A stretch of DNA of 40,941 bases, taken from contig JAEZMI010000436.1 of assembly GCA_023414975.1 (NCBI GenBank), positions 1-40,941 of the forward strand, written 5' to 3'. Below, one piece after another: positions 1 to 9,190 of the stretch. The stretch's first letter is position 1. Every line of letters begins with the position of its first letter. Origin of the DNA: Pseudomonadota bacterium. Lineage in GTDB: Bacteria; Pseudomonadota; Alphaproteobacteria; Rhizobiales; Xanthobacteraceae. The notes beneath the pieces were generated by a model. It worked only from the letters and a program-made list of their open reading frames with translations, had not been told where the DNA came from and made no database searches. Made by a program: the position numbers and the translations under genes.

Positions 1-733
1 CGCCAGGGCTGGGAGGCGAGATAGCGTACGGCGCCGGTACGGATTCCCGCCTCTTCCATGGTCTCGCGCCGCACGTCCTGCTCGAAGGTTTCCCCCGGCT
101 CGACGAAGCCCGCGAGGCACGACCACATGCCCGGCGCGAAGTGGGCGGAGCGGCCGAGCAGGCACGCCTCGCCATGCACCACGAGCATGATGACGACGGG
201 ATCGGTGCGCGGAAAATGCTGGGCGCCGCACTGCCGGCACTCCCGCCGCCAGCCGCCCTCGGCCACCTCCAGTGTGTGGCCGCAATTGGAACAGAAGCGG
301 CGCCGCGCATGCCAGGCGAGCATCGCCTTGGCGCAGGCCAGTTCGCCGAGCTGGTCGGCCGGCACCAGTTCCTGCACCGCGAGGCTGCGCAGATCGGTGA
401 CGAGAAGGTCCTCCCGCGCGGTGAGCTGCCCGAGCGCGGCGGCGTGCAGGGGCAGCACGACATGCGGCACCCCGTCGGCAAGGCCGAGAAGGCACGCCTC
501 GCCGAGCCGCCCGCCGAGGGAGATGGCCTGGTCGAGGCCGAACAGCGCGTCATGTGCCGCCCCGCCCCCGGCGGCGGGGCGCCGCAGCACGATGCTCTCG
601 CCGGAGATCAGGCAGGCGCGGGCGCGCTCATCGCGCAGCATGTCCGCCGCCTGGCTGCGCCGCTCGCTGGCGCGGTCGAGCCGGTTGCCGACATAGCCGA
701 GATGCGGCCAGATGCCGAGCGGGTGCGTCGCCA

Positions 734-734
<1 letters not shown>
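1..734 (-). CDS. nudC: NAD+/NADH diphosphatase NudC (3' end cut by window edge)
   Basis: This Nudix hydrolase cleaves NAD(H) to NMN(H) and AMP, and NudC enzymes also remove NAD caps from RNA. About 244 residues are visible and the C-terminus lies beyond base 1. In order there is an N-terminal domain, a zinc ribbon (CSNCG near residue 148 and CRQCG near 167), and a complete Nudix box from about residue 205 (G-x5-E-x7-RETMEEAGI). It ends in SQPW, the start of the SQPWPFP signature that separates NudC from other Nudix proteins. The ATG at 734 overlaps the stop of the upstream HIT gene in an ATGA junction, so the two are translationally coupled. The identity is firm from the zinc ribbon plus Nudix box plus SQPW. 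Confidence 0.93.
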
Positions 735-2292
<1,558 letters not shown>

Positions 2293-2315
2293 ACGGGCCT
2301 CGGGCGGCGGAGGCC

Positions 2316-2346
2316 TTGCATCGCGGCCTCATCTGCCCGATATAGG
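2316..2346 (+). promoter_or_regulatory. Candidate sigma-70 promoter of the SRP RNA gene
   Basis: TTGCAT at 2316-2321 begins exactly 35 bases before the presumed 5' end of the SRP RNA (2351). TATAGG at 2341-2346, or the overlapping GATATA at 2339, sits at the -10 position. The spacing is 17-19 bases depending on the hexamer chosen. The match is moderate and depends on the mapped RNA end. Confidence 0.45.
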
Positions 2347-2350
2347 CGCC

Positions 2351-2446
2351 GGGAGGTTGGCGGTGGACGAGCCACTCGCCAACCGGGTCAGGTCCGGAAG
2401 GAAGCAGCCCCAACGAGCCCGGTCTCGGGTCTCTGTCCAGCCTCCC
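2351..2446 (+). ncRNA. ffs: Signal recognition particle RNA (4.5S RNA, bacterial small type)
   Basis: This RNA forms the SRP with Ffh and targets membrane proteins to FtsY and SecYEG. The hallmark apical part is present: GGTCAGGTCCGGAAGGAAGC at 2386-2405 followed by AGCC and ACGA, which is the conserved symmetric loop and GGAA tetraloop bound by the Ffh M domain. The ends close the hairpin: GGGAGG at 2351-2356 pairs with CCTCCC at 2441-2446. The length of about 96 nt fits the single-hairpin bacterial type. A weak GC hairpin (stem GCCCC/GGGGC, 2453-2467) follows, but without a T run, so termination is unclear. Location just upstream of dnaX is familiar from alphaproteobacteria. Confidence 0.95.
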
Positions 2447-2635
2447 ACCCTTGCCCCCAGCTGGGGCCGCGGCCCTTGATGGCCTTGAACATCGACGGCG
2501 GGGGGATACGCTGCCGCCGTAACGGGCCGAAGGTCCGACCGGGCGAAGCCGCACCGATTTTTCCCCATCCCCGTGCCGCCCCGGTTGCCCTATGCGCACC
2601 CCGCGATGATATGAAGGGGCCAGCAGCGAGGGACC

Positions 2636-4570
2636 ATGAGCGCGGACAACCCCGATCTTCCGGCGACTGACGATGCCGATGCGTCTCCCGGTTTCGACAT
2701 GGGCGATGCTCCCGCCCCGCGCGGGGCCGTGACACCCTATCGCGTGCTCGCCCGCAAATACCGGCCGCAGACCTTCGCCGACCTGATCGGCCAGGAAGCG
2801 ATGGTCCGCACGCTGAAGAACGCCTTCGCCTCCGGCCGCATCGCGCAGGCCTACATTCTCACCGGCGTGCGCGGGGTCGGCAAGACGACCACCGCCCGCA
2901 TCCTCGCCCGCGCCCTCAATTATGAGCCCGCGGACGGGCCGGCCGGGGGCGGCGCACCGACGCTCGACATGCCCGTGCTCGGCCGGCACTGCCGCGACAT
3001 CATCGAAAGCCGGCATGTTGACGTGCAGGAAATGGACGCCGCGTCCAATACCGGCATCGGCGATATCCGCGAGATCATCGAGGCGGCCCGCTACAAGCCG
3101 GTGCTCGCCCGCTACAAGGTCTTCATCATCGACGAAGTCCACATGCTCTCCACCGCCGCCTTCAACGGCCTGTTGAAGACGCTGGAAGAGCCGCCGGAGC
3201 ATGTGAAGTTCATCTTCGCCACCACCGAAATCCGCAAGGTGCCGGTCACGGTGCTCTCGCGCACGCAGCGCTTCGATCTGCGCCGCGTCGATGCCGGGAC
3301 GATGGCGCGCCATTTGCGGGCGATCTGCGACGCGGAAGAGGTGGGCATCGACGTGGAGGCGCTGAGTCTCGTCGCCCGCGCGGCGGAAGGCTCGGTGCGC
3401 GACGCGCTCTCGCTGCTCGACCAGGCGATCGCCCATGCCGGAGGCAGCGTGCATGGCGAGCAGGTGCGCGCCTTGCTCGGTCTCGCCGATCGCGGACGGG
3501 TGATCGACCTGTTCGAGGCGCTGATGAAGGGCGATATCGGGCAGGCGCTGACCGAACTGCGCGAGCAATATGACAGCGGCGCCGACCCGGCCGTGGTCAT
3601 CACCGATCTCGCCGAGTTCACCCATCTCGTCACCAAGCTGAAGATCCTGCCGCAAACCGCGGACGACCCCTCCCTGGTGGAGGCCGAGCGCACGCGCGGG
3701 CGGGATTTCGCCAACGGTCTGTCGATGCGGGTGCTCTCGCGCGCCTGGCAGATGCTCAATCGCGGGCTCGCCGAGGTCCAGCAGGCGGCAAAGCCCATGC
3801 AGGCGGCGGAAATGGTGCTGGTGCGCCTCGCCTATGCGAGCGACCTGCCGACCCCCGACGAGGCCCTGCGCCGCCTGCGCGACGGCATGGAGGATGCACC
3901 CGCCCGCCCGCCCGCCGGCGGTGGCGGTGCCTCGGGCGGAGGCGCGGGCAATGGAGGCTCGGCGGCCACGGCCCTGGCGCAGCCACGCTTCGCTGCCCCC
4001 AGCGCGGCGCCGGCCCCGGTCTCAGTCCCCCTCTCGGCCCCCACGGCGTCGAGCCACCTGTCGCTGGCCGCGCGCGGCACGCCGCAGCCTGCGGCGCGGC
4101 CCGAAGCGAGGCCGGGTGTCGCGGTGAACACCTTCGCCGACCTCGTCGCCCTCGCGACGCAGAAGCGCGACCTGAAATCCAAGTTCGCGCTGGAAAATCA
4201 GGTCCGCCCCGTCTCGTTCGAGGACGGCAAGCTGGAGTTCTCCCTCGCCCCCGGCGCCTCCATGGCGCTGGTGCAGGAGCTTCAGACCAGGATTTCCGAA
4301 TGGACCGGCAAGCGCTGGCTGGTCGCCCTCTCGCGCGAGGAGGGCGAGCCGACCTTGGCCGAGCAGGCCAAGTCCGCGCGCGAGACCCTGCTGACGGACG
4401 TACGCGCCGATCCGCTGGTGGCGGCCGTTCTCGCGCGCTTTCCCGGCGCTTCGGTCGTGGACGTGCGCACGCAGGCGGTCGATGACGGCCCCCCGCCCGG
4501 CACGCTCGACGAGTACGAGATGATGGCCGCCCGCGACGATGCCGGGCCCGACGACGATTTCGATTTCTGA
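2636..4570 (+). CDS. dnaX: DNA polymerase III subunits gamma/tau
   Basis: This AAA+ clamp-loader subunit loads the beta clamp and, as tau, ties polymerase to helicase. It has 644 residues. The entry region YRVLARKYRPQTFADLIGQE is near residue 36, Walker A GVRGVGKTT near 79, Walker B IIDEVHML near 165, sensor ATTEIRKVPVTVLSR near 197, then clamp-loader domain III. A low-complexity Ala/Pro/Gly linker spans about 425-500, followed by a tau-like C-terminal domain. The four-Cys zinc site of E. coli DnaX is reduced to one Cys (GRHC), which as far as I recall is normal in alphaproteobacteria. No A-AAA-AAG type slippery site for a gamma product was found. GAGG sits 4-8 bases before the ATG at 2636. 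The next gene is ybaB. Confidence 0.96.
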   Translation: MSADNPDLPATDDADASPGFDMGDAPAPRGAVTPYRVLARKYRPQTFADLIGQEAMVRTLKNAFASGRIAQAYILTGVRGVGKTTTARILARALNYEPADGPAGGGAPTLDMPVLGRHCRDIIESRHVDVQEMDAASNTGIGDIREIIEAARYKPVLARYKVFIIDEVHMLSTAAFNGLLKTLEEPPEHVKFIFATTEIRKVPVTVLSRTQRFDLRRVDAGTMARHLRAICDAEEVGIDVEALSLVARAAEGSVRDALSLLDQAIAHAGGSVHGEQVRALLGLADRGRVIDLFEALMKGDIGQALTELREQYDSGADPAVVITDLAEFTHLVTKLKILPQTADDPSLVEAERTRGRDFANGLSMRVLSRAWQMLNRGLAEVQQAAKPMQAAEMVLVRLAYASDLPTPDEALRRLRDGMEDAPARPPAGGGGASGGGAGNGGSAATALAQPRFAAPSAAPAPVSVPLSAPTASSHLSLAARGTPQPAARPEARPGVAVNTFADLVALATQKRDLKSKFALENQVRPVSFEDGKLEFSLAPGASMALVQELQTRISEWTGKRWLVALSREEGEPTLAEQAKSARETLLTDVRADPLVAAVLARFPGASVVDVRTQAVDDGPPPGTLDEYEMMAARDDAGPDDDFDF

Positions 4571-4601
4571 CGATGATCTTGCAGCTTAAAGGGAGCCGCG
4601 C

Positions 4602-4922
4602 ATGAAAGACCTTCTCGGCATGATGTCCAAGGTGAAGGAGATGCAGGCCCGCATGGAACAGATGCAGGCCGAGCTGGAAACCGTGGAGGTCGACGGCGCG
4701 GCAGGTGGTGGCATGGTCACGGTCCGGCTCACCGCCAAGGGCGCCCTGAAGGCGATCCGCATCGATCCCAGCCTCTTGAATCCCGACGAGGCCGAAATCC
4801 TGGAAGACCTCATCGTCGCCGCCCATGCCGAGGCGCGCGCCAAGGCCGACCGTCTGGTTCAGGAGAAGACGCAGGCACTGACCGCCGGCCTGCCCATCCC
4901 GCCGGGCATGAAGCTGTTCTGA
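4602..4922 (+). CDS. ybaB: Nucleoid-associated protein of the YbaB/EbfC family
   Basis: A small dimeric DNA-binding protein of 106 residues. The N-terminal helix is rich in Met, Gln, Lys and Glu (MSKVKEMQARMEQMQAELE), followed by the conserved beta part with GGGMVTV and the family helix NPDEAEILEDLIVAAHAEA, and it ends in GLPIPPGMKLF. An AAAGGGAG ribosome binding site precedes the ATG at 4602, 31 bases after dnaX, so the two genes are almost certainly one operon. In most bacteria recR follows ybaB; here a convergent TetR gene follows instead. Confidence 0.95.
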   Translation: MKDLLGMMSKVKEMQARMEQMQAELETVEVDGAAGGGMVTVRLTAKGALKAIRIDPSLLNPDEAEILEDLIVAAHAEARAKADRLVQEKTQALTAGLPIPPGMKLF

Positions 4923-4983
4923 GGCCGCGGCACCGGCATCCCGGCGCCCCCTCGTCTCTCCTCGCGCGGGACCGCCGGACCCC

Positions 4984-5613
4984 TCATCGGCTTGTCGCCC
5001 GCGCCACGAGCGCCATCACCGCCTCGGCGATCTCGCCGGCGCGGGGCGCGAGCGGCCCGTCGAGGCGGCCGTAAAGCGCGAACACCGCCGGCTGCACGAC
5101 GCAACCCAGCGCCATGGCGGCGGTGAGCGTCGCCCGCTCGCCCGAGAGCCCCGTCCCGCGCATCAGCCGCGCCACCGCCTCCACGACATTGCCGTCCGGC
5201 GTGTCCGGCACGTAGCGCAAATGGTCGTGCTGATGGATGAGCAGATAGGCGAACAGCGCCGGCTCGGCATCGAACAGGCGGCAGGCGAGGCCGACAACCC
5301 TCCCGACCTTCTCCGCAAGCGGCCCGCCCGCCGCGTCCGCGGCGCCGATGTCGCGGGCCAGTGCGGCATAGCGCGAGAGGAAAAGCTCGCGCGCCAGTTG
5401 CTCCTTCGACGGGAAATGCCGGTAGAGCGCGCCTTCCGAAAGCCCCGCCGCCTGGGCGATGTCGCGCACGGAGGTGCCGTCGACCCCCTTGGCCGCGAAC
5501 AGGGCCAGTGCCTCCGCCTCGATCCGGGCGCGTGTTTCCGTGCCGTCCCGCCCGCGCCGGGGCGCCGTCCGGCCGGGACGCGAGCGCGAGACAGGGGCGC
5601 CGGGAAGACTCAT
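4984..5613 (-). CDS. TetR/AcrR-family transcriptional regulator
   Basis: A 209-residue one-component regulator. The N-terminal helix-turn-helix is clear at about residues 25-70 (TRARIEAEALALFAAKG, then SVRDIAQAAGLSEGALYRHF, then PSKEQLARELF). The C-terminal ligand-binding domain is not diagnostic. A basic Arg/Pro-rich tail of about 22 residues precedes the HTH. The ATG at 5613 overlaps the stop of the upstream acyltransferase/ligase fusion (ATGA), so the regulator is the last gene of that operon. The palindrome at 9059-9072 in front of the operon is a plausible binding site, which would make the operon self-regulated. A fatty-acid or acyl-CoA type ligand is inference from the partner gene. 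Confidence 0.9.
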   Translation of the reverse strand: MSLPGAPVSRSRPGRTAPRRGRDGTETRARIEAEALALFAAKGVDGTSVRDIAQAAGLSEGALYRHFPSKEQLARELFLSRYAALARDIGAADAAGGPLAEKVGRVVGLACRLFDAEPALFAYLLIHQHDHLRYVPDTPDGNVVEAVARLMRGTGLSGERATLTAAMALGCVVQPAVFALYGRLDGPLAPRAGEIAEAVMALVARATSR

Positions 5614-8600
5614 TCCGCTCCTCCCGCCGCACCGGCCGTGACGTTCCGGGCGGCGATCATTTCAAGCGCCATCACCCGCGCCCTGGTGAAGTCCACCTTG
5701 CCGCTGCCCAACAGCGGCAGGCTGTCGAGCGGCAGTATCTCCGCCGGGATCATCAGCTCGGTCACGCCAATCTCGCGCCCATGCGCCTGCAGCGCCGCGC
5801 GGGTGAGATCGGTCGCGGTGGTGAGCAGCAGGATGCGCTCGCCGCGCTTGGCATCGGGAATGGCGACCGCGACGTGCTCGGCATCCGGCCGCAGCGCCGC
5901 GACCATGGCGTCGATGGCGGCCAGCGAGATCATCTCGCCGGCGATCTTGGCGAAGCGCTTGACGCGGCCGCGAATGGCGACGAAGCCCTCCTCGTCCACG
6001 GCGACGATGTCGCCGGTGTCGTACCACCCCTCCTCCGGCGGCTCGAGCACGCCCGGCGCCTCGGCGCGGATATAGCCGAGCATGACATTCGGCCCCCGAA
6101 CGCGCAGGCGGCCGCCGACCTCGATGCCGCTCATCGGCTCCAGAACGTGATCGATTCCGGGCAGCAGACGCCCAACCGTGCCGGCGCGGTTGAACATCGG
6201 GGTGTTCACCGCCAGCACGGGGGAGCATTCGGTGACGCCGTACCCTTCGAGGATGCGGTGGCCGAACTTCTCCATCCAGACCCGCCGCGTCTCCGCCTTC
6301 ACGGGCTCGGCACCGGCCACCACGAAGCGCAGCGAACGGAAGTCGTAAGGGTTCGCCGTGCGGGCATAGCCCATGAGGAAAGTGTCGGTGCCCACAATGG
6401 CGGTCGCATTGGTGGCGTACACCAGTTCCGGAATGATCCGGTAATGCAGCGGCGAGGGATAGAGGTAGGTCTTGAGGCCGGACACCATCGGCAGGATCAG
6501 CCCGCCGGTGAGGCCAAAGGAGTGAAACACCGGCAGGACATTGAACATGATGTCCGCCGGCGAGAAGTCGATCCGGGCCGACACCTGCGCGACATTGGTC
6601 AATATGTTGCGGTGGGAGAGCACGACCCCCTTCGGGCTGCCCTCGGAGCCCGAGGTGAACAGGATGAAGGCCGGCGAATCCGGCGGGGCCGGCGTCGGAT
6701 CCGGCAGCGGCAGCATCGCCTTGAGCTTGTCGGTACCGGTCACGGCCGCGCGCAGATCCTCGGTGAGCATGATCCGCACATGTTTGGAAAGTTCGGCGAC
6801 CTCGGCCTCCAGGCGCGCTTTCTCGATAAACGCCTGCGAGGCGACGACCATCTTCACCTGCGCCGCCTTGCAGGCGGCGACGAGGTTCACGGCGCCGGCC
6901 GTGTAGTTCAGCATCACCGGCACGCGGCCATGGCGTGACAGACCCATCAGCACCACGGCGATGCCAGCCGCATTGGGTAGAAGCACGCCCACCCGCTCCT
7001 CCGGCTGGGTCAGGTCGGCGAGCTTGCCGCCGAGAATGCGCGCTCCAAGCAGAAGCTTGCGATAGGTGAGCGCGGTGCCGAGGGGGTCTTCGACCACGAG
7101 GCGCCCCATGCCCAGCCGCACGCCAGCCTCCTTGACCGCCTGATAGATGGTCTGGTCGGTATGCGAGGTCTCGAAGACAAGGTCCGACATGATGTCGTAG
7201 AGCGCCGCTCCCGCCGCGCGCCGCCGCTTGCGGCCGAACAGCTCCGGGTCGAGTTCGATGCGCTGTGGCGGCAGGATCGTGACGCGCACTTTGGGGAACA
7301 GGCGCTTGCGTGTCTGGTCCGGGGTAAGCCGGGAAAAATAGGTCTGCTCCAGCCCCTCGATGCGTACCGGTACGACGGGTGCCCGCGCCTTGTCGGCGAC
7401 CAGCGCGGAACCGTCATATATCTTCATGATGGAGCCGGTGACGGTGATGCGCCCTTCCGGGAAAATCACCAGCCGCTCGCCCTGCTGGACCAGCCGGATG
7501 AGGTCGCGCGTGGCCAGTGGCCGGGTCGGGTCGAGCGGGAAAGCGCGGACCAGCTTGAGGAAGGGCTTGATCCACCAGCGCTCGGCGATGCCGGCGTCTA
7601 CTGCGAAGATCGGGTCATGGTCGAGCAGCGCCATGATGAGCGGGGCATCGAGGAAGCTCACATGATTGATAGCGATGACCGAGCCGGGACCGGCGGCCTT
7701 GAGATGCTCGGCCCCCTTCACTTCCACCCGGAAGGCCACGCGGAAGATGAGCCGGATCAGGTCGCGCAGCACATGCCCGCGGAAGGCGCGCGCCGTCAGG
7801 AAGGCGGCGATCAGCGTCGACAGGCCGATAAGCCCCATCAGCGCCGGCGCGCCGACACCTCCCGCCTGCAGGCCGGCGACGACGATCGCGCCTACCGTCA
7901 TGAAGGCGGCGTTCAGCACATTGTTGCCGGCGATGACCCGCGCGCGGCGGTCCTCACCGGCCTCCGCCTGCACGAAGGCGAAGGTCGGCACCACGAAGGC
8001 GCCGCCGGCCGCCGCGAGACCGACCAAGCCGAGCGCAGCCAGGAAGCCGGCCTCGGAGGCAAGAAATTCATACCAGCCGAGCGGCGCGGCGGCAGGCGTC
8101 AGCGCGGCGAAATGCGCGCCGAGGAACAGCGCGAAACCCGCCATGACGAACCCGGCAAACGGCACCAACGCCAGAAGGATGCGCCCTTCGGAGAGCTTGG
8201 CGGCCAACGTCGAACCGATGGCGACACCGACCGTAAAAAGCAGCAGGAACAGAGTGACGACGCTCTCCGCGCCGCCGACGCTTTCCTTCACCAGCGTGGG
8301 AAGCAGCGCCAGTACGACCGCGCCCACCAGCCAGAACCAGGAAACGATCAACGTGCCGCGCCAGATGGCCGGCGTCGCGCGCAGCTCTAAGATGAGCGCC
8401 TTGGTGCTGCGCCAGATATTGCGGTCGATCGTGAGATCGGGCGCGCCTTCGCGCGTCGGCGGTATGGCGCGCGCGCTCAGCCAGCAGATCACCGCAAAGA
8501 CGAAGGTAAAGCCGGCCACCGCCCAGTCATGGGTGTGGGTAATGGCGATCGCCCCGCCCACCGTCCCGCCAAGGATGGCCGCGAAGGTCGCCATTTCGAC

Positions 8601-9035
8601 CAGCGCATTGCCGGAGACCAGCTCCTCGCGCGCAAGGTGATCGGGCAGGATGCCGTACTTCACCGGCCCGAACAGGGCGCTGAGTGTTCCCATCAGGAAA
8701 AGGCCGAGGAAGAGCAGCGGCAGCGAGCCCAGAACGAAGCCGGAGGAGGCGACGAGAACGATCCAGATCTCCGCGAACTTCAGCCGGCGGGCGATCAGCG
8801 ATTTGTCGTAGCGGTCCGCCAGCTGGCCGCCGAGGCTCGAGAAGAGAAAGAAGGGCAGGATGAACACGCCCCCCGCCAAGGTCACCAGCGCCCCGCCGGC
8901 CTCCGCCGTCTCCGTGAGACCGTAGAGGATGAGGAGCGCCATCGCGTTCTTCACGAAGTTGTCGTTGAAGGCGGAGAAGAACTGGCACCAGAACAGCGGC
9001 GCGAAGCGCCGCGTGGTCATCAGACGGGTAAACAA
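5610..9035 (-). CDS. aas: LplT-PlsC-acyl-ACP ligase fusion (Aas-type lysophospholipid remodelling enzyme)
   Basis: A 1141-residue membrane protein joining three parts. Residues about 1-410 are an MFS transporter of the LplT type (lysophospholipid flippase). Residues about 425-610 are a PlsC-type acyltransferase with NHVSFLD (H-x4-D, near 457) and FPEGR. Residues about 640-1130 are an AMP-forming acyl ligase with FTSGSEGSPKG near 792 and YGVTECSPV. In E. coli, separate LplT and Aas proteins import and re-acylate lysophosphatidylethanolamine; here both are on one chain. The start is probably the TTG at 9035: a strong GGGAGG lies about 7 bases upstream, whereas the next in-frame ATG (9020) has no such site. 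The gene overlaps tetR downstream. Confidence 0.93.
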   Translation of the reverse strand: MFTRLMTTRRFAPLFWCQFFSAFNDNFVKNAMALLILYGLTETAEAGGALVTLAGGVFILPFFLFSSLGGQLADRYDKSLIARRLKFAEIWIVLVASSGFVLGSLPLLFLGLFLMGTLSALFGPVKYGILPDHLAREELVSGNALVEMATFAAILGGTVGGAIAITHTHDWAVAGFTFVFAVICWLSARAIPPTREGAPDLTIDRNIWRSTKALILELRATPAIWRGTLIVSWFWLVGAVVLALLPTLVKESVGGAESVVTLFLLLFTVGVAIGSTLAAKLSEGRILLALVPFAGFVMAGFALFLGAHFAALTPAAAPLGWYEFLASEAGFLAALGLVGLAAAGGAFVVPTFAFVQAEAGEDRRARVIAGNNVLNAAFMTVGAIVVAGLQAGGVGAPALMGLIGLSTLIAAFLTARAFRGHVLRDLIRLIFRVAFRVEVKGAEHLKAAGPGSVIAINHVSFLDAPLIMALLDHDPIFAVDAGIAERWWIKPFLKLVRAFPLDPTRPLATRDLIRLVQQGERLVIFPEGRITVTGSIMKIYDGSALVADKARAPVVPVRIEGLEQTYFSRLTPDQTRKRLFPKVRVTILPPQRIELDPELFGRKRRRAAGAALYDIMSDLVFETSHTDQTIYQAVKEAGVRLGMGRLVVEDPLGTALTYRKLLLGARILGGKLADLTQPEERVGVLLPNAAGIAVVLMGLSRHGRVPVMLNYTAGAVNLVAACKAAQVKMVVASQAFIEKARLEAEVAELSKHVRIMLTEDLRAAVTGTDKLKAMLPLPDPTPAPPDSPAFILFTSGSEGSPKGVVLSHRNILTNVAQVSARIDFSPADIMFNVLPVFHSFGLTGGLILPMVSGLKTYLYPSPLHYRIIPELVYATNATAIVGTDTFLMGYARTANPYDFRSLRFVVAGAEPVKAETRRVWMEKFGHRILEGYGVTECSPVLAVNTPMFNRAGTVGRLLPGIDHVLEPMSGIEVGGRLRVRGPNVMLGYIRAEAPGVLEPPEEGWYDTGDIVAVDEEGFVAIRGRVKRFAKIAGEMISLAAIDAMVAALRPDAEHVAVAIPDAKRGERILLLTTATDLTRAALQAHGREIGVTELMIPAEILPLDSLPLLGSGKVDFTRARVMALEMIAARNVTAGAAGGAE

Positions 9036-9058
9036 GGCGACGCCTCCCGCATCATGTT

Positions 9059-9072
9059 AGTGAGCGATCACT
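9059..9072. promoter_or_regulatory. Candidate TetR operator in front of the aas-tetR operon
   Basis: AGTGAGCGATCACT is an inverted repeat with perfect 5-base arms (AGTGA/TCACT) around a 4-base centre, the usual geometry of TetR-family sites. It lies 24 bases upstream of the TTG start of the fusion gene. On the minus strand TTGACG (9096-9091) could be the -35 box, and the expected -10 position, 16-17 bases further, falls inside the palindrome. A bound repressor would therefore cover the promoter. That the downstream TetR protein binds here is inference. Confidence 0.55.
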
Positions 9073-9162
9073 TACATAAGCACGGCCGAGCGTCAAGACC
9101 TTGTGCGACCTCGCCTGGCTTCGTGGGATGTCGAAGACTGGTCGGATCGACGCGCTCGCTAA

Positions 9163-9184
9163 CGCTGTCCGCCAGCCGACAGCG
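9163..9184 (-). terminator. Weak stem-loop directly after the ccoA-like gene
   Basis: CGCTGTC (9163-9169) and GACAGCG (9178-9184) form a 7-bp stem with an 8-base loop. It starts 7 bases past the stop codon of the minus-strand MFS gene. There is no clear T run after it, so it could be a weak terminator or a 3'-end-protecting hairpin. Confidence 0.3.
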
Positions 9185-9190
9185 ACAGCC

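Noticed and set aside
2453..2467. GC hairpin after the SRP RNA as terminator
   Set aside because: The stem is only 5 bp and no T run follows, so it is not listed as a terminator.
4060..4140. Frameshift site producing a gamma form of DnaX
   Set aside because: No A-rich slippery heptamer with a downstream hairpin was found around the linker region.
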